Shown: positions 1-8,526 of the stretch, piece after piece
How the letters are laid out: each line of letters starts with the position of its first letter
How positions within the stretch are numbered: position 1 is the stretch's first letter
Assembly: GCA_023427985.1 (NCBI GenBank)
Contig: JAEYZM010000026.1
Location: forward strand, 76,781-140,780
Direction: 5' to 3'
Length of the DNA stretch: 64,000 nucleotides
DNA from: Bacteroidota bacterium
GTDB lineage: Bacteria; Bacteroidota; Bacteroidia; Sphingobacteriales; Sphingobacteriaceae
Position numbers and translations under genes: made by a program
The notes under the pieces: generated by a model
Databases searched by the model: none
What the model saw: only the letters and a program-made list of their open reading frames with translations
What the model was told of the DNA's origin: nothing

Positions 1-171
1 AAAGATTTCATGTATAAAGAAAGTATTTCACCATTAGAAATGGAGAAAGAAAGCATAAGAAATATTATCATCAATAAAAGAAAAGTAGAATTGATTGATA
101 AATCAGAAAAAGAAGTATATCAAAGAGCAAGAGAAAATAATGACATTGAAATATTTAAAATTGAAGAATAG
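1..171 (+). CDS. C-terminal end of a gene cut by the window edge (PPIase-like)
   Basis: Frame 1 is open from the first base to a TAG at 169-171 and gives 56 residues rich in Lys, Glu and Ile, ending DIEIFKIEE. The segment has the helical look (ESIRNIIINKRKVELIDK) of the tail of the SurA_N/PPIase-like lipoprotein that often sits just before surA in Bacteroidota. That match is from memory and context. It overlaps the start of the next gene by 32 bases, which suggests translational coupling. Function cannot be fixed from the tail alone. Confidence 0.55.
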   Translation, partial: KDFMYKESISPLEMEKESIRNIIINKRKVELIDKSEKEVYQRARENNDIEIFKIEE

Positions 172-1534
172 TAGAAATTATATTCTTGCATTTTTATTGG
201 TACTTATATCAATAATAGGATACGCACAACCTGCAGCTAAAACTGCAGACCGAATTGTAGCTGTCTTAGGGGAGAGTATTATATTGCAGTCGGAAGTTGA
301 TGGACAATTTGCACAATACATTGCACAAGGGTACAAACAAGATGAAAATTTAAAATGTCAAATTGTTGATGCATTGCTAACGCAAAAGTTATTGCAACAT
401 CAAGGTCAAATAGATAGTTTGGAAATTTCTGAGCAGCAAGTAGAGGATGAAATCAATCGAAGATTAAAATACTTTATCACTCAAATAGGATCACAAGAGA
501 AGCTAGAGCAATTCATAGGCAAGACCGTATTAGAATTTAAAGAGGAATTGCGAGAAGATGTGCGCGCGGTAATTATGGCGCAAAATATGCAAGCTGAAAT
601 CACGAGAAATGTAGTGGTAACACCCAATGAAATTAAGAAGTTTTACGATGAAATTCCTCGAGATAGTTTGCCGTATTTCAATAAAGAAGTGAGTATAGCT
701 GTTATAGTTAAAAAGCCTGAATTGAGTGTAAAGGCAAAACAAGATGCAAAAAACAAATTGGAAGATTTAAGAAAAAGAGTAGCAAACGGTGAAGACTTTT
801 CTACACTTGCGATTTTATATTCACAAGATGGTTCTGCGAAAAATGGTGGAGAGTTAGGATTCGTAGGACGGGGGGAGCTAGTAAAAGCATTTGAATCAGT
901 TGCGTTTAAATTAAAGCCCGGTGAACTTTCTCAAGTTGTAGAAACAGAATTTGGGTTTCACATTGTACAGTTAATTGAGAGAAGAGGTGAACAAGTTAAT
1001 GTACGTCATATATTAATTAAGCCATCCATTGAGTATTCAGATCTACTAAAGGCAAAATCTTTTTTAGATAGCATTTATACTTTGATACTTACAGACAAAA
1101 TGACCTTTGCAGAAGCGGCACTGAAATTTTCTGATGATGAATCAACTAAAAATAATGGTGGGCTAATGCAAAATCCACAAGATGGCTCCAATAAAATACC
1201 AACAGATCAATTGGATCCCACTGTATATTTTCAAATTGAAAATATGAAAGTTGGAGAAATTTCACAAGCACAGCTATATAGAACTCCAAGTGGCGATCAA
1301 CAATACAGAATGATACAATACGTTTCTAAAACGGATCCTCATCAAGCAAATCTGAAAGATGATTATCAGAAAATTCAACAAGCTGCACTTAGTAATAAAC
1401 AAAACAAAGTGATGGCAGATTGGTTCAAAAAAAAGAGGGCCTCTACATACATCAAAATTGCAGATGATTTTGAAAATTGTGAAATGTTGAAGCCATGGTT
1501 TAATGAAAGTGCGAATGCATTAAAAAATAAATAG
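140..1534 (+). CDS. surA: SurA-like periplasmic peptidylprolyl isomerase
   Basis: This is a periplasmic chaperone and prolyl isomerase for outer-membrane protein folding. The ATG at 140 gives 464 residues with a signal peptide (Lys/Arg-rich start, hydrophobic LAFLLVLISIIGYAQ). A SurA N-terminal helical region follows, then two parvulin domains, the first around residues 165-285 (NGGELGFVGRGELVKAF, FGFHIVQLIERR) and the second beginning at VRHILIKP with NNGGLMQNP. A TTG at 95 also opens the frame but would spoil the signal peptide. The overlap with the upstream fragment and the 2-base gap to moxR indicate one operon. Confidence 0.88.
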   Translation: MTLKYLKLKNSRNYILAFLLVLISIIGYAQPAAKTADRIVAVLGESIILQSEVDGQFAQYIAQGYKQDENLKCQIVDALLTQKLLQHQGQIDSLEISEQQVEDEINRRLKYFITQIGSQEKLEQFIGKTVLEFKEELREDVRAVIMAQNMQAEITRNVVVTPNEIKKFYDEIPRDSLPYFNKEVSIAVIVKKPELSVKAKQDAKNKLEDLRKRVANGEDFSTLAILYSQDGSAKNGGELGFVGRGELVKAFESVAFKLKPGELSQVVETEFGFHIVQLIERRGEQVNVRHILIKPSIEYSDLLKAKSFLDSIYTLILTDKMTFAEAALKFSDDESTKNNGGLMQNPQDGSNKIPTDQLDPTVYFQIENMKVGEISQAQLYRTPSGDQQYRMIQYVSKTDPHQANLKDDYQKIQQAALSNKQNKVMADWFKKKRASTYIKIADDFENCEMLKPWFNESANALKNK

Positions 1535-1536
1535 TT

Positions 1537-2499
1537 ATGTATAAATCTGAAGTTGAGGCGATAGATGCATTGGCATCTTATTACAAAGAGATTAAATCAG
1601 AGATTGCTAAAGTCATAGTAGGGCAAGACGATATTTTAAAGTCTGTATTAATTTCAATTTTCAGCAACGGACACTGTTTATTAGTTGGTGTGCCAGGATT
1701 GGCAAAAACATTATTGGTGCAAACAGTTGGGAAAGTATTGGACTTAAGTAGCAGTAGAATTCAGTTTACTCCAGATTTAATGCCCTCAGATATTACTGGT
1801 GCGGAGATATTAGATGAACATCGTAATTTTAAATTTATAAGAGGTCCAATATTTGCAAATATTGTACTAGCAGATGAAATCAATAGAACCCCTCCAAAAA
1901 CACAGGCGGCATTACTAGAAGCGATGCAAGAACGCTCTGTAACGGCAGCGGGTGTACATCATAAATTACCCGATCCATTTTTCGTTTTAGCAACACAAAA
2001 TCCTATTGAACAAGAGGGGACTTATCCTTTACCAGAAGCACAATTGGATCGATTCATGTTTAATGTATACCTCGATTATCCAAGCTTGCAAGAAGAATTG
2101 CAAATTGTAAAAGGCACAACATCGAATCAAAAAGCAGAATTGAAGAAAATTATTTCTGCAGAACAAATTATTTATTTTCAACAACTCGTTCGTTCGATGC
2201 CTGTTACGGATCATGTTCTTGAATATGCAGTTCGATTAAGCGCCAAAACCAGACCCAACAGGCCTGAAGCTACAGAGATGGTAAATTCTTATTTAAGTTG
2301 GGGGGCTGGTCCAAGAGCATCACAGTATTTAGTGTTAGGAGCTAAATGCCACGCTGCGATTTCAGGAAAATATTCACCAGATATAGAAGATGTGAAAGCT
2401 ATAGCATTGCCTATTCTAAGACATAGAATTGTTCGCAATTACAAGGCAGAAGCTGAATCGGTAAGTATCGAACAAATCATTGAGAGTTTAATCAAGTAA
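1537..2499 (+). CDS. MoxR-family AAA+ ATPase
   Basis: This is a MoxR-type AAA+ chaperone ATPase of 320 residues, the usual length. Visible are a Walker A in the MoxR form GVPGLAKT (about residue 51), Walker B VLADEINR followed by TPPKTQAALLEAMQE, sensor 1 ATQNP, and an LDRFMF arginine-finger segment. Members usually help vWA/DUF58 proteins assemble metal-dependent or envelope complexes, and their genes normally neighbour DUF58 and BatA-like genes. None lies here: the next gene is convergent, only 2 bases away. Its substrate cannot be inferred. Confidence 0.9.
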   Translation: MYKSEVEAIDALASYYKEIKSEIAKVIVGQDDILKSVLISIFSNGHCLLVGVPGLAKTLLVQTVGKVLDLSSSRIQFTPDLMPSDITGAEILDEHRNFKFIRGPIFANIVLADEINRTPPKTQAALLEAMQERSVTAAGVHHKLPDPFFVLATQNPIEQEGTYPLPEAQLDRFMFNVYLDYPSLQEELQIVKGTTSNQKAELKKIISAEQIIYFQQLVRSMPVTDHVLEYAVRLSAKTRPNRPEATEMVNSYLSWGAGPRASQYLVLGAKCHAAISGKYSPDIEDVKAIALPILRHRIVRNYKAEAESVSIEQIIESLIK

Positions 2500-2501
2500 T
2501 G

Positions 2502-3869
2502 TCAATTCATTTCCGATCGAATCCGCCACTCTTTTGGGTAGTGATTGTTCATTCTATTTCCCATGAGTTTTGCGAATCCTAAATTGGCTTTTTCGTATCT
2601 CATAATTTTCCAGCCTTTTGCCGATGTGTTGAGGTTGAAATTATTTTTCTGCAGGTAAGATATTGCTTCTTCATAAGATAAATCAACACTGTCGAAATAT
2701 TCTGTTGCAAAATCACTCAATGCATAGGTATGTTCAGGGATTAATTCATCTCTAATCAGCTGACCCATATTAAGCCCAAATTTTTTAATGCGTAATGATG
2801 TGTTTAATATTCCTAACATCTCTTTCTCTAAAGTTGCAGGAAAACATAAGACGGATTGCTCGTGTGTTATGCAATTGTACTGAGAGGTATCCATATAATT
2901 TTGAATGACCTGCTTATCTTTTTTATTCAAGAAGTTATTGTCTTTTTTGACTTTTGGCCAATAGGAATTTTCAGTTGAAATCTTCCGCATAACAGACAAA
3001 AAGAATCCTTCGCCTTTAATTTTATGGGGGTAAAAATGGTAACCATAAATGCTGTGGCCTTTCGTCTCTACACGTTCAATAATTCCATCATATTGTTCTA
3101 TTGGGATGCGTATACTTTCCCATTCTCCACTTTCAAATAATTGTGTAACTGGATCAACATCTTCTTTTAGATTGTATGTACATGTACTATAAATTAAAAC
3201 TCCCCCCTCTTTTACAAGATCAGCCGCTTCGTTTATGATTCTAGTTTGTCTCGATGAACATATGTTTACATTATTTAAACTCCATTCTTGAATGGCGTCT
3301 GGATCTTTTCGAAACATTCCTTCTCCTGAACAAGGTGCGTCTATGAGTACGACATCGAAACAACTTTGAAATGCTTTAAAATGTTCGGGTTCGTTATTGG
3401 TCACTATACAATTGGCTCTTCCCCATTTACTAATATTCTCAACTAATATACTTGCTCTTGTAGATATTACTTCATTGCTTATAAGTAAACTATTTTGAGA
3501 AATCAACGATAACAAATGTGTGCTTTTCCCTCCTGGTGCTGCACATAAATCCAATACTTTTAAATCCTCTTTCAAATTCACAGAATTAAGCAATGCCTGT
3601 TCTATAAACATAGATGAAGCCTCTTGCACATAATAGTGACCCGCATGAAAATATGGATCAAATGTAAATGAAGGCCTGTTTTTCAAATAATATGCATTAG
3701 AGGCCCATGCTACTGAGGCGTCAATTTCTAGGTGGCTTGAGCTTGTTTTATAAGGATTGAAACGAATACTCGTTGGTGCCACTTGATTCAATGAATGTAG
3801 AAATTGATCGTATTCTTCATTCAATTGCAATCGCATTAGGGCTTCAAAATCAGCAGGTAATTGGAGCAT
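2502..3869 (-). CDS. NOL1/NOP2/Sun-type RNA m5C methyltransferase (RsmF-like)
   Basis: This enzyme probably methylates cytosine C5 in 16S rRNA using S-adenosylmethionine. The 455 residues show the family motifs: VLDLCAAPGGKSTHL for SAM binding, DAPCSGEGMFRKDP (motif IV Cys), and YSTCTYN with the second, catalytic Cys. The C-terminal part (LGFAKLMGNRMNNHYPKEWRIR) looks like the RNA-binding tail of RsmF/YebU-type proteins. It is convergent with moxR with almost no spacer. The exact target base is inference. Confidence 0.87.
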   Translation of the reverse strand: MLQLPADFEALMRLQLNEEYDQFLHSLNQVAPTSIRFNPYKTSSSHLEIDASVAWASNAYYLKNRPSFTFDPYFHAGHYYVQEASSMFIEQALLNSVNLKEDLKVLDLCAAPGGKSTHLLSLISQNSLLISNEVISTRASILVENISKWGRANCIVTNNEPEHFKAFQSCFDVVLIDAPCSGEGMFRKDPDAIQEWSLNNVNICSSRQTRIINEAADLVKEGGVLIYSTCTYNLKEDVDPVTQLFESGEWESIRIPIEQYDGIIERVETKGHSIYGYHFYPHKIKGEGFFLSVMRKISTENSYWPKVKKDNNFLNKKDKQVIQNYMDTSQYNCITHEQSVLCFPATLEKEMLGILNTSLRIKKFGLNMGQLIRDELIPEHTYALSDFATEYFDSVDLSYEEAISYLQKNNFNLNTSAKGWKIMRYEKANLGFAKLMGNRMNNHYPKEWRIRSEMN

Positions 3870-3951
3870 TCACAAAAGTATATAATAAAATAATTACATT
3901 CGAATAACACCAAATCTTTATTAATATTGTTATATGTTATTATCTTTCAGC

Positions 3952-6033
3952 ATGAATAAAATTATGATAAAAGTGGGTAGTGTTGTTGCAATAGTTCTTG
4001 GGACTACTATTGCATCGTTCTCTTTTTGCGGAAGTCCTGAAAAAAAAGAAATTACACCCGACGAAAAGCAAATTGAAGTTTGCAGAACAGTAGTTAATCT
4101 TGTTTCTAATTTCAATTACAAAAAAGTTCCTTTGAACGATTCACTTTCACAGGTGGTTTTTGATGCATACATAAAAGATTTAGATCCCAATAAGATTTAT
4201 TTTACGAAGGAAGAAATCGATGCATATTCGAACTATCGAAATAAGTTTGACGACTTTTTGTTGTTCGGAGATTTGAACGTGCCTTATTCAATGTTCAACG
4301 ATTATATAGATAAATATTTAAGTAGAATAAGATTTGTTATTCATCAGATTGATTCTCAAAATTATGAATTTAATGGTGATGAAGTATTTCAATACGACCG
4401 AGAAAATTCAAATTGGTTCACATCGACTAAAGAGCTAGACGATTATTGGTTGAAACGATTGAAGTATGATTTATTGAATTTGAAATTGACGGGTTCAGAC
4501 TTTGAAAAAAGTAAGGAAACTTTGAAAAAACGATATGAAAATTTACTAACTCAAGCGGAGAAGGTTAATAGCTATGATGCTTTTCAAGCGATTATGTCGG
4601 CCTATACCGAATCTGTTGATCCACATACCAATTATTTCAATCCAAGTAATGCAGCAAATTTCAATATCGATATGTCGAGATCACTCGAAGGTATTGGGGC
4701 TACTTTGAGAATGGACAATGAGTTCGTGACAGTGAATGCAATTACACCTGGTGGTCCCGCCGACAAAAGCGGATTGGTAAATGTGGACGATCGCTTTCTT
4801 GCTGTAGCACAGGGCAAGGATGGTGAGTTTGTAGATATTATTGGTTGGAGATTAGACAATGCGATTCAATTAATTAGAGGTGCTAAAGGAACTGTGGTTC
4901 GATTGAAAGTTGTTTCAAAGGGACAAGATGTTGCGAACTTTAAAATAATCGAGTTAACTCGCGATAAAATAATTTTAAAAGATCAGTCGGCTAAGCGCGA
5001 GATAAAATCCATTGAACAGAATGGTAAAAAATATAAAATTGGAGTCATTGACATACCCGCATTTTATATAGATTTCAAAGCATATCAAGCTGGAGATAAA
5101 AATTATAAATCAACTACACGGGATGTGAAATTATTATTGGACACTTTGAAGCAAGAGCAAGTTGATGCAGTGGTAATTGATTTGAGAGGCAATGGAGGAG
5201 GCTCATTAATGGAGGCAATTGATCTTACAGGATTATTTATTAAGCAAGGCCCGGTAGTACAAGTAAGAGATACTCGAAATAAAATTGATGTAGGAGAAGA
5301 CAACGATGCCAGCATTGCTTGGGATGGTCCATTAGCAGTAATGATTGATCGATTCAGTGCATCGGCATCCGAAATTTTTTCAGGTGCGATACAGGACTAT
5401 GGTAGAGGAATTATTTTGGGTACACAAAGCTTTGGTAAAGGTACAGTGCAAAATGCAATAGATTTGGATCAAGTAATTGGGGAAAGCACCAATAAGGTGG
5501 TTGGCAAAGAAAATACTTATGGTCAAATTAATCTAACTGTTGCGAAGTTTTATAGAATTAATGGAAGTAGTACTCAACATAAAGGAGTTATGCCCGACAT
5601 TAGTTTCCCTATGATTTATCCAGTCGAAAAGTATGGTGAAAGTTCAGAACCTGCTGCATTGCCTTGGGATGAAATCAGAAAGTCGAATTATAAAACGATT
5701 GCCGATTTGAAGCCAATTATTTCTGACTTACAATCGAAACATAATAAAAGAATTAAGTCGAGTAAAGAGTATAATTATTTATTAGATGATGTAAAAGAAT
5801 TTGCGCAAAGAGACAAGCAGAAAGAAGCCAAGTTGAATGAGCAAGTCTTGAAAAAAGAGCGAGAAGAAAATGAACTGAAGAATTTAAATCGAGACAATGA
5901 AAGAAGAACGGCAAGAGGACTTGAGCCATTGAAGAAAGGAGACCCAAAACCCAAGGGAGAAAAACCTTTTGATTATGTCTTGGAGGAATCTTGTGTAATT
6001 GTTGCGGATTATTTAAACGCAGTTAAGAAATAA
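3952..6033 (+). CDS. prc: Tail-specific C-terminal processing protease (Prc/Tsp, family S41)
   Basis: This is an envelope serine protease that degrades or trims proteins from the C terminus. From the ATG at 3952 it has 693 residues; an ATG at 3934 adds six residues and is possible. An N-terminal hydrophobic segment (VAIVLGTTIASFSFC) may be a signal peptide or poor lipobox. A PDZ domain (GIGATLR, ITPGGPADKSGLVNVDD) is followed by the S41 core RFSASASEIF and QSFGKGTVQ. By the spacing known for E. coli Prc, Ser471 and Lys496 would be the catalytic dyad. A charged Lys/Glu-rich helical region closes the protein, as in the long Prc branch. Confidence 0.9.
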   Translation: MNKIMIKVGSVVAIVLGTTIASFSFCGSPEKKEITPDEKQIEVCRTVVNLVSNFNYKKVPLNDSLSQVVFDAYIKDLDPNKIYFTKEEIDAYSNYRNKFDDFLLFGDLNVPYSMFNDYIDKYLSRIRFVIHQIDSQNYEFNGDEVFQYDRENSNWFTSTKELDDYWLKRLKYDLLNLKLTGSDFEKSKETLKKRYENLLTQAEKVNSYDAFQAIMSAYTESVDPHTNYFNPSNAANFNIDMSRSLEGIGATLRMDNEFVTVNAITPGGPADKSGLVNVDDRFLAVAQGKDGEFVDIIGWRLDNAIQLIRGAKGTVVRLKVVSKGQDVANFKIIELTRDKIILKDQSAKREIKSIEQNGKKYKIGVIDIPAFYIDFKAYQAGDKNYKSTTRDVKLLLDTLKQEQVDAVVIDLRGNGGGSLMEAIDLTGLFIKQGPVVQVRDTRNKIDVGEDNDASIAWDGPLAVMIDRFSASASEIFSGAIQDYGRGIILGTQSFGKGTVQNAIDLDQVIGESTNKVVGKENTYGQINLTVAKFYRINGSSTQHKGVMPDISFPMIYPVEKYGESSEPAALPWDEIRKSNYKTIADLKPIISDLQSKHNKRIKSSKEYNYLLDDVKEFAQRDKQKEAKLNEQVLKKEREENELKNLNRDNERRTARGLEPLKKGDPKPKGEKPFDYVLEESCVIVADYLNAVKK

Positions 6034-6040
6034 AGTGAAA

Positions 6041-6072
6041 AATCCCGATAGTAGTATCGGGATTTTTTTTTT
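6041..6072 (+). terminator. Rho-independent terminator after prc
   Basis: A perfect 10-bp stem, AATCCCGATA / TATCGGGATT, with a 4-base loop runs into about ten T residues. It lies 8 bases after the prc stop codon. Confidence 0.92.
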
Positions 6073-6113
6073 GAACGAATAGGGGGGAAGTTGATTGTAG
6101 GTGTCAGCTATAA

Positions 6114-7451
6114 ATGAGAAGAGCATTGATTCTAGTTTGCTTAGTATTAACAATTAGCAAAGCATCGGCACAAAAATTTTGGTTATTAACTTATTCCTTT
6201 CCACAAGGGTATAAAAACTGCATAGAATTATACAATGATTCAAGCATTTTGGTAGGGCAAAACGATGGTGTTTGGTTTACTGAAAATGAAGGTATAGATT
6301 GGGTTAAGGTATTGAATGCGAAAAGTATTCAGAAACTTTATAAATCAAAAGCTGGACGTGTATTTGCTGGAGGGTATGGGAAAATCTATTTTACAGATAA
6401 CCTTATTTCCTGGGATTCTGTAAACATCAATCAGCCGCATTTTATTAGTGGATTTACAGAAAATAATCATGGTATTTATGCGAGTACTTTCAGTTTTGAT
6501 ATAAATGTTGGATACAATGGTGCTGGGGTATTTAAATCAATAAACAATGGATTTGATTGGACCTTACAAAACAATGGAATACTTGAGACGCCTTCAGTTC
6601 AGCATATCAAAGCAGATAAAAATGGTAGACTTTATATTTCGGTAGCGAATAGTAATGTAAGTCCAAATGCAGGATTGTATATATCCAATAATAACGCCGA
6701 AACATGGCAACACGTTCCTATAGAAATAGATGGGAAAAACGTAATTCCTGGCAATATTAAAATAGAGTTTTTTACAGCTTTAAATATTATCAATAACGAT
6801 TCACTATTAATCAGTTTTGAGGGTATTGCAGTGAATCAATTGGTGCGATTAAATCTGATTAAGCCATTGAGCGAAGTGAGTGCTTCGAGTTTATGGCGAC
6901 CAGTAACAGTAATCAATAAAAATTATTGGTGGCTAGATAGACCAATTGGTGAAACTATAACAGTAAAAGAGCATCAGTGGTATAGCTCATTAGCTGGTAG
7001 TATTAATGTTGGTGGTACATTGTTTTCGAGTGATGATGGACATAGCTGGTGGAAGCATTCACAAGGCTTAGGTTTGGATTATACTGGAATGTTTAATCAA
7101 CAGTTTTTTGTTAAGAATTCTAAGTCCAAAGTTTTTATGATACAGAATGGCGATGAGAGGGTTTATTGGACAGACACCTCTGCATTGACATCTGTAGATT
7201 TAAATAAGCAGAAATTGGAATTGCTTGTTTATCCTAATCCATCAAAGACTTCTTCAACATTTTTTGTTGACACTAAAAATAAAGAGGAAAAAATCATTGA
7301 GCTTTATACAATGGAAGGAAGATTGGTGTACAGTACTACATCGACACAAGAAATTATTCCTTTACAAATAGAGAGTGCTGGAATGTATGTATTGATTATG
7401 AAAACAAGTAATGGATTTAATAGTCAAAAAGTTATAGTTGAAAATTATTGA
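6114..7451 (+). CDS. Secreted beta-propeller protein with T9SS type A sorting domain
   Basis: The 445-residue protein starts with a signal peptide (RRALILVCLVLTISKASAQ). It carries repeated blade-like segments typical of BNR/VPS10 or sialidase-type propellers: WFTENEGIDWVKV, FKSINNGFDWTLQ, YISNNNAETWQHV, FSSDDGHSWWKHS. The last 80 or so residues (LLVYPNPSKTSS, IIELYTMEGRLVYS, GMYVLIMKTSNG, QKVIVE) form a classic type IX secretion C-terminal sorting domain, so the protein is probably exported across the outer membrane and cleaved or anchored there. The cargo function is unknown. Its last 7 bases overlap the convergent hydrolase gene. Confidence 0.8.
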   Translation: MRRALILVCLVLTISKASAQKFWLLTYSFPQGYKNCIELYNDSSILVGQNDGVWFTENEGIDWVKVLNAKSIQKLYKSKAGRVFAGGYGKIYFTDNLISWDSVNINQPHFISGFTENNHGIYASTFSFDINVGYNGAGVFKSINNGFDWTLQNNGILETPSVQHIKADKNGRLYISVANSNVSPNAGLYISNNNAETWQHVPIEIDGKNVIPGNIKIEFFTALNIINNDSLLISFEGIAVNQLVRLNLIKPLSEVSASSLWRPVTVINKNYWWLDRPIGETITVKEHQWYSSLAGSINVGGTLFSSDDGHSWWKHSQGLGLDYTGMFNQQFFVKNSKSKVFMIQNGDERVYWTDTSALTSVDLNKQKLELLVYPNPSKTSSTFFVDTKNKEEKIIELYTMEGRLVYSTTSTQEIIPLQIESAGMYVLIMKTSNGFNSQKVIVENY

Positions 7452-8512
7452 ATGGACTTTACTTCTCCGATTTTAATTTCTAAATAGTTTAAGTTTCTGA
7501 CTTTAGCTTCTTTAGAAAATCTTTTAAATGGTTCGTCCCATTCGTGCAATGCAAGACTAAATTTTGACCAGTGTACTGGTAATGTATTTCTCGCATTTAA
7601 ATCGATTGCCGCTTGTACAACTTGTTCGGGCATCATGTGGATGTATGGCCAGTTTTTATTGTATTGGCCGCATTCTAAAATTGCTAAATCAAATTTACCA
7701 AATTCATTCGCAATGTTTTTGAAGTGTGTGTCATAACCACTATCGCCACCAATAAAATATTTGAAGGTGTCTGTTTCAAAAACAAAAGAACTCCATAAAG
7801 TTTGATTCCTTTTCAATCCTCTCCCAGAAAAATGTCGAGCTGGAGTTGCCGTAATTTTTAGTTCAGCATCTTTCAACGTAGTATTCTCCCACCAATCAAG
7901 CTCAGTGATTTTATTGGGTTCAACTCCCCAATATTCCAAATGACTACCAACGCCAAGTGATGTAATGAATTGTTTTACGTCGGATTTAAAATAATTTATA
8001 GTTTGATAATCGAGGTGATCGTAATGATCGTGTGTGATTAATATATAATCGATGTTTTTGAAGTCTTCAATGGAATATGGATTGCTAAATGTATAGCCTT
8101 TTCCAAAGAAGTTGAATGGCGATGCAGTGCCTTTAATAATGGGATCTACTAATATTTTTTTATTATTAATTACTAGCAAATAACTTGAATGCCCAAGCCA
8201 AATAATTGTATTTGTATCTTTTGGTAATTTATTTAAATCAACATTAATTGTTTCAATGATATTTTTAGGTTCTGTGTTTTTCTTCTTTAAAAAGAAATCA
8301 TACAAGACAGTTGAATAGCTTGCATCTTCGGCTAAAGAAGGCGTTGGACTAAGATTCACAAACTGTCCGTTTTTATAATTTTTAGAACTTTTTATTCTTT
8401 CTAATCGTTGCTCCGATGGAAGTTTTCCAAATGGTTTCATAGTTATAAATAATGTCGTAATTAACAACACGATATTTGTCGTAGACAGAATAATTACGAT
8501 TAGTTTTTTCAT
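7445..8512 (-). CDS. Membrane-anchored metallo-beta-lactamase-fold hydrolase (UlaG/NAPE-PLD-like)
   Basis: The 355 residues begin with an uncleaved-looking hydrophobic helix (LIVIILSTTNIVLLITTLFI), so the enzyme is probably tethered facing the periplasm. The MBL signature is intact: WLGHSSYLL, THDHYDHLDYQT, ARHFSGRGLKRNQTLW, GGDSGYDTHF and PVHWSKFSLALHEW. The segments after the HxHxDH motif resemble NAPE-PLD-type phospholipases and UlaG-like lactonases; the substrate is not determined. It follows the E1 dehydrogenase gene by 14 bases and may share its transcript. Confidence 0.82.
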   Translation of the reverse strand: MKKLIVIILSTTNIVLLITTLFITMKPFGKLPSEQRLERIKSSKNYKNGQFVNLSPTPSLAEDASYSTVLYDFFLKKKNTEPKNIIETINVDLNKLPKDTNTIIWLGHSSYLLVINNKKILVDPIIKGTASPFNFFGKGYTFSNPYSIEDFKNIDYILITHDHYDHLDYQTINYFKSDVKQFITSLGVGSHLEYWGVEPNKITELDWWENTTLKDAELKITATPARHFSGRGLKRNQTLWSSFVFETDTFKYFIGGDSGYDTHFKNIANEFGKFDLAILECGQYNKNWPYIHMMPEQVVQAAIDLNARNTLPVHWSKFSLALHEWDEPFKRFSKEAKVRNLNYLEIKIGEVKSIQ

Positions 8513-8526
8513 TTAATCGCATCCAA

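Noticed and set aside
3872..3879. TACTTTTG promoter box for the rRNA methyltransferase gene on the minus strand
   Set aside because: It ends only two bases before the start codon, so transcription would begin inside the coding region.
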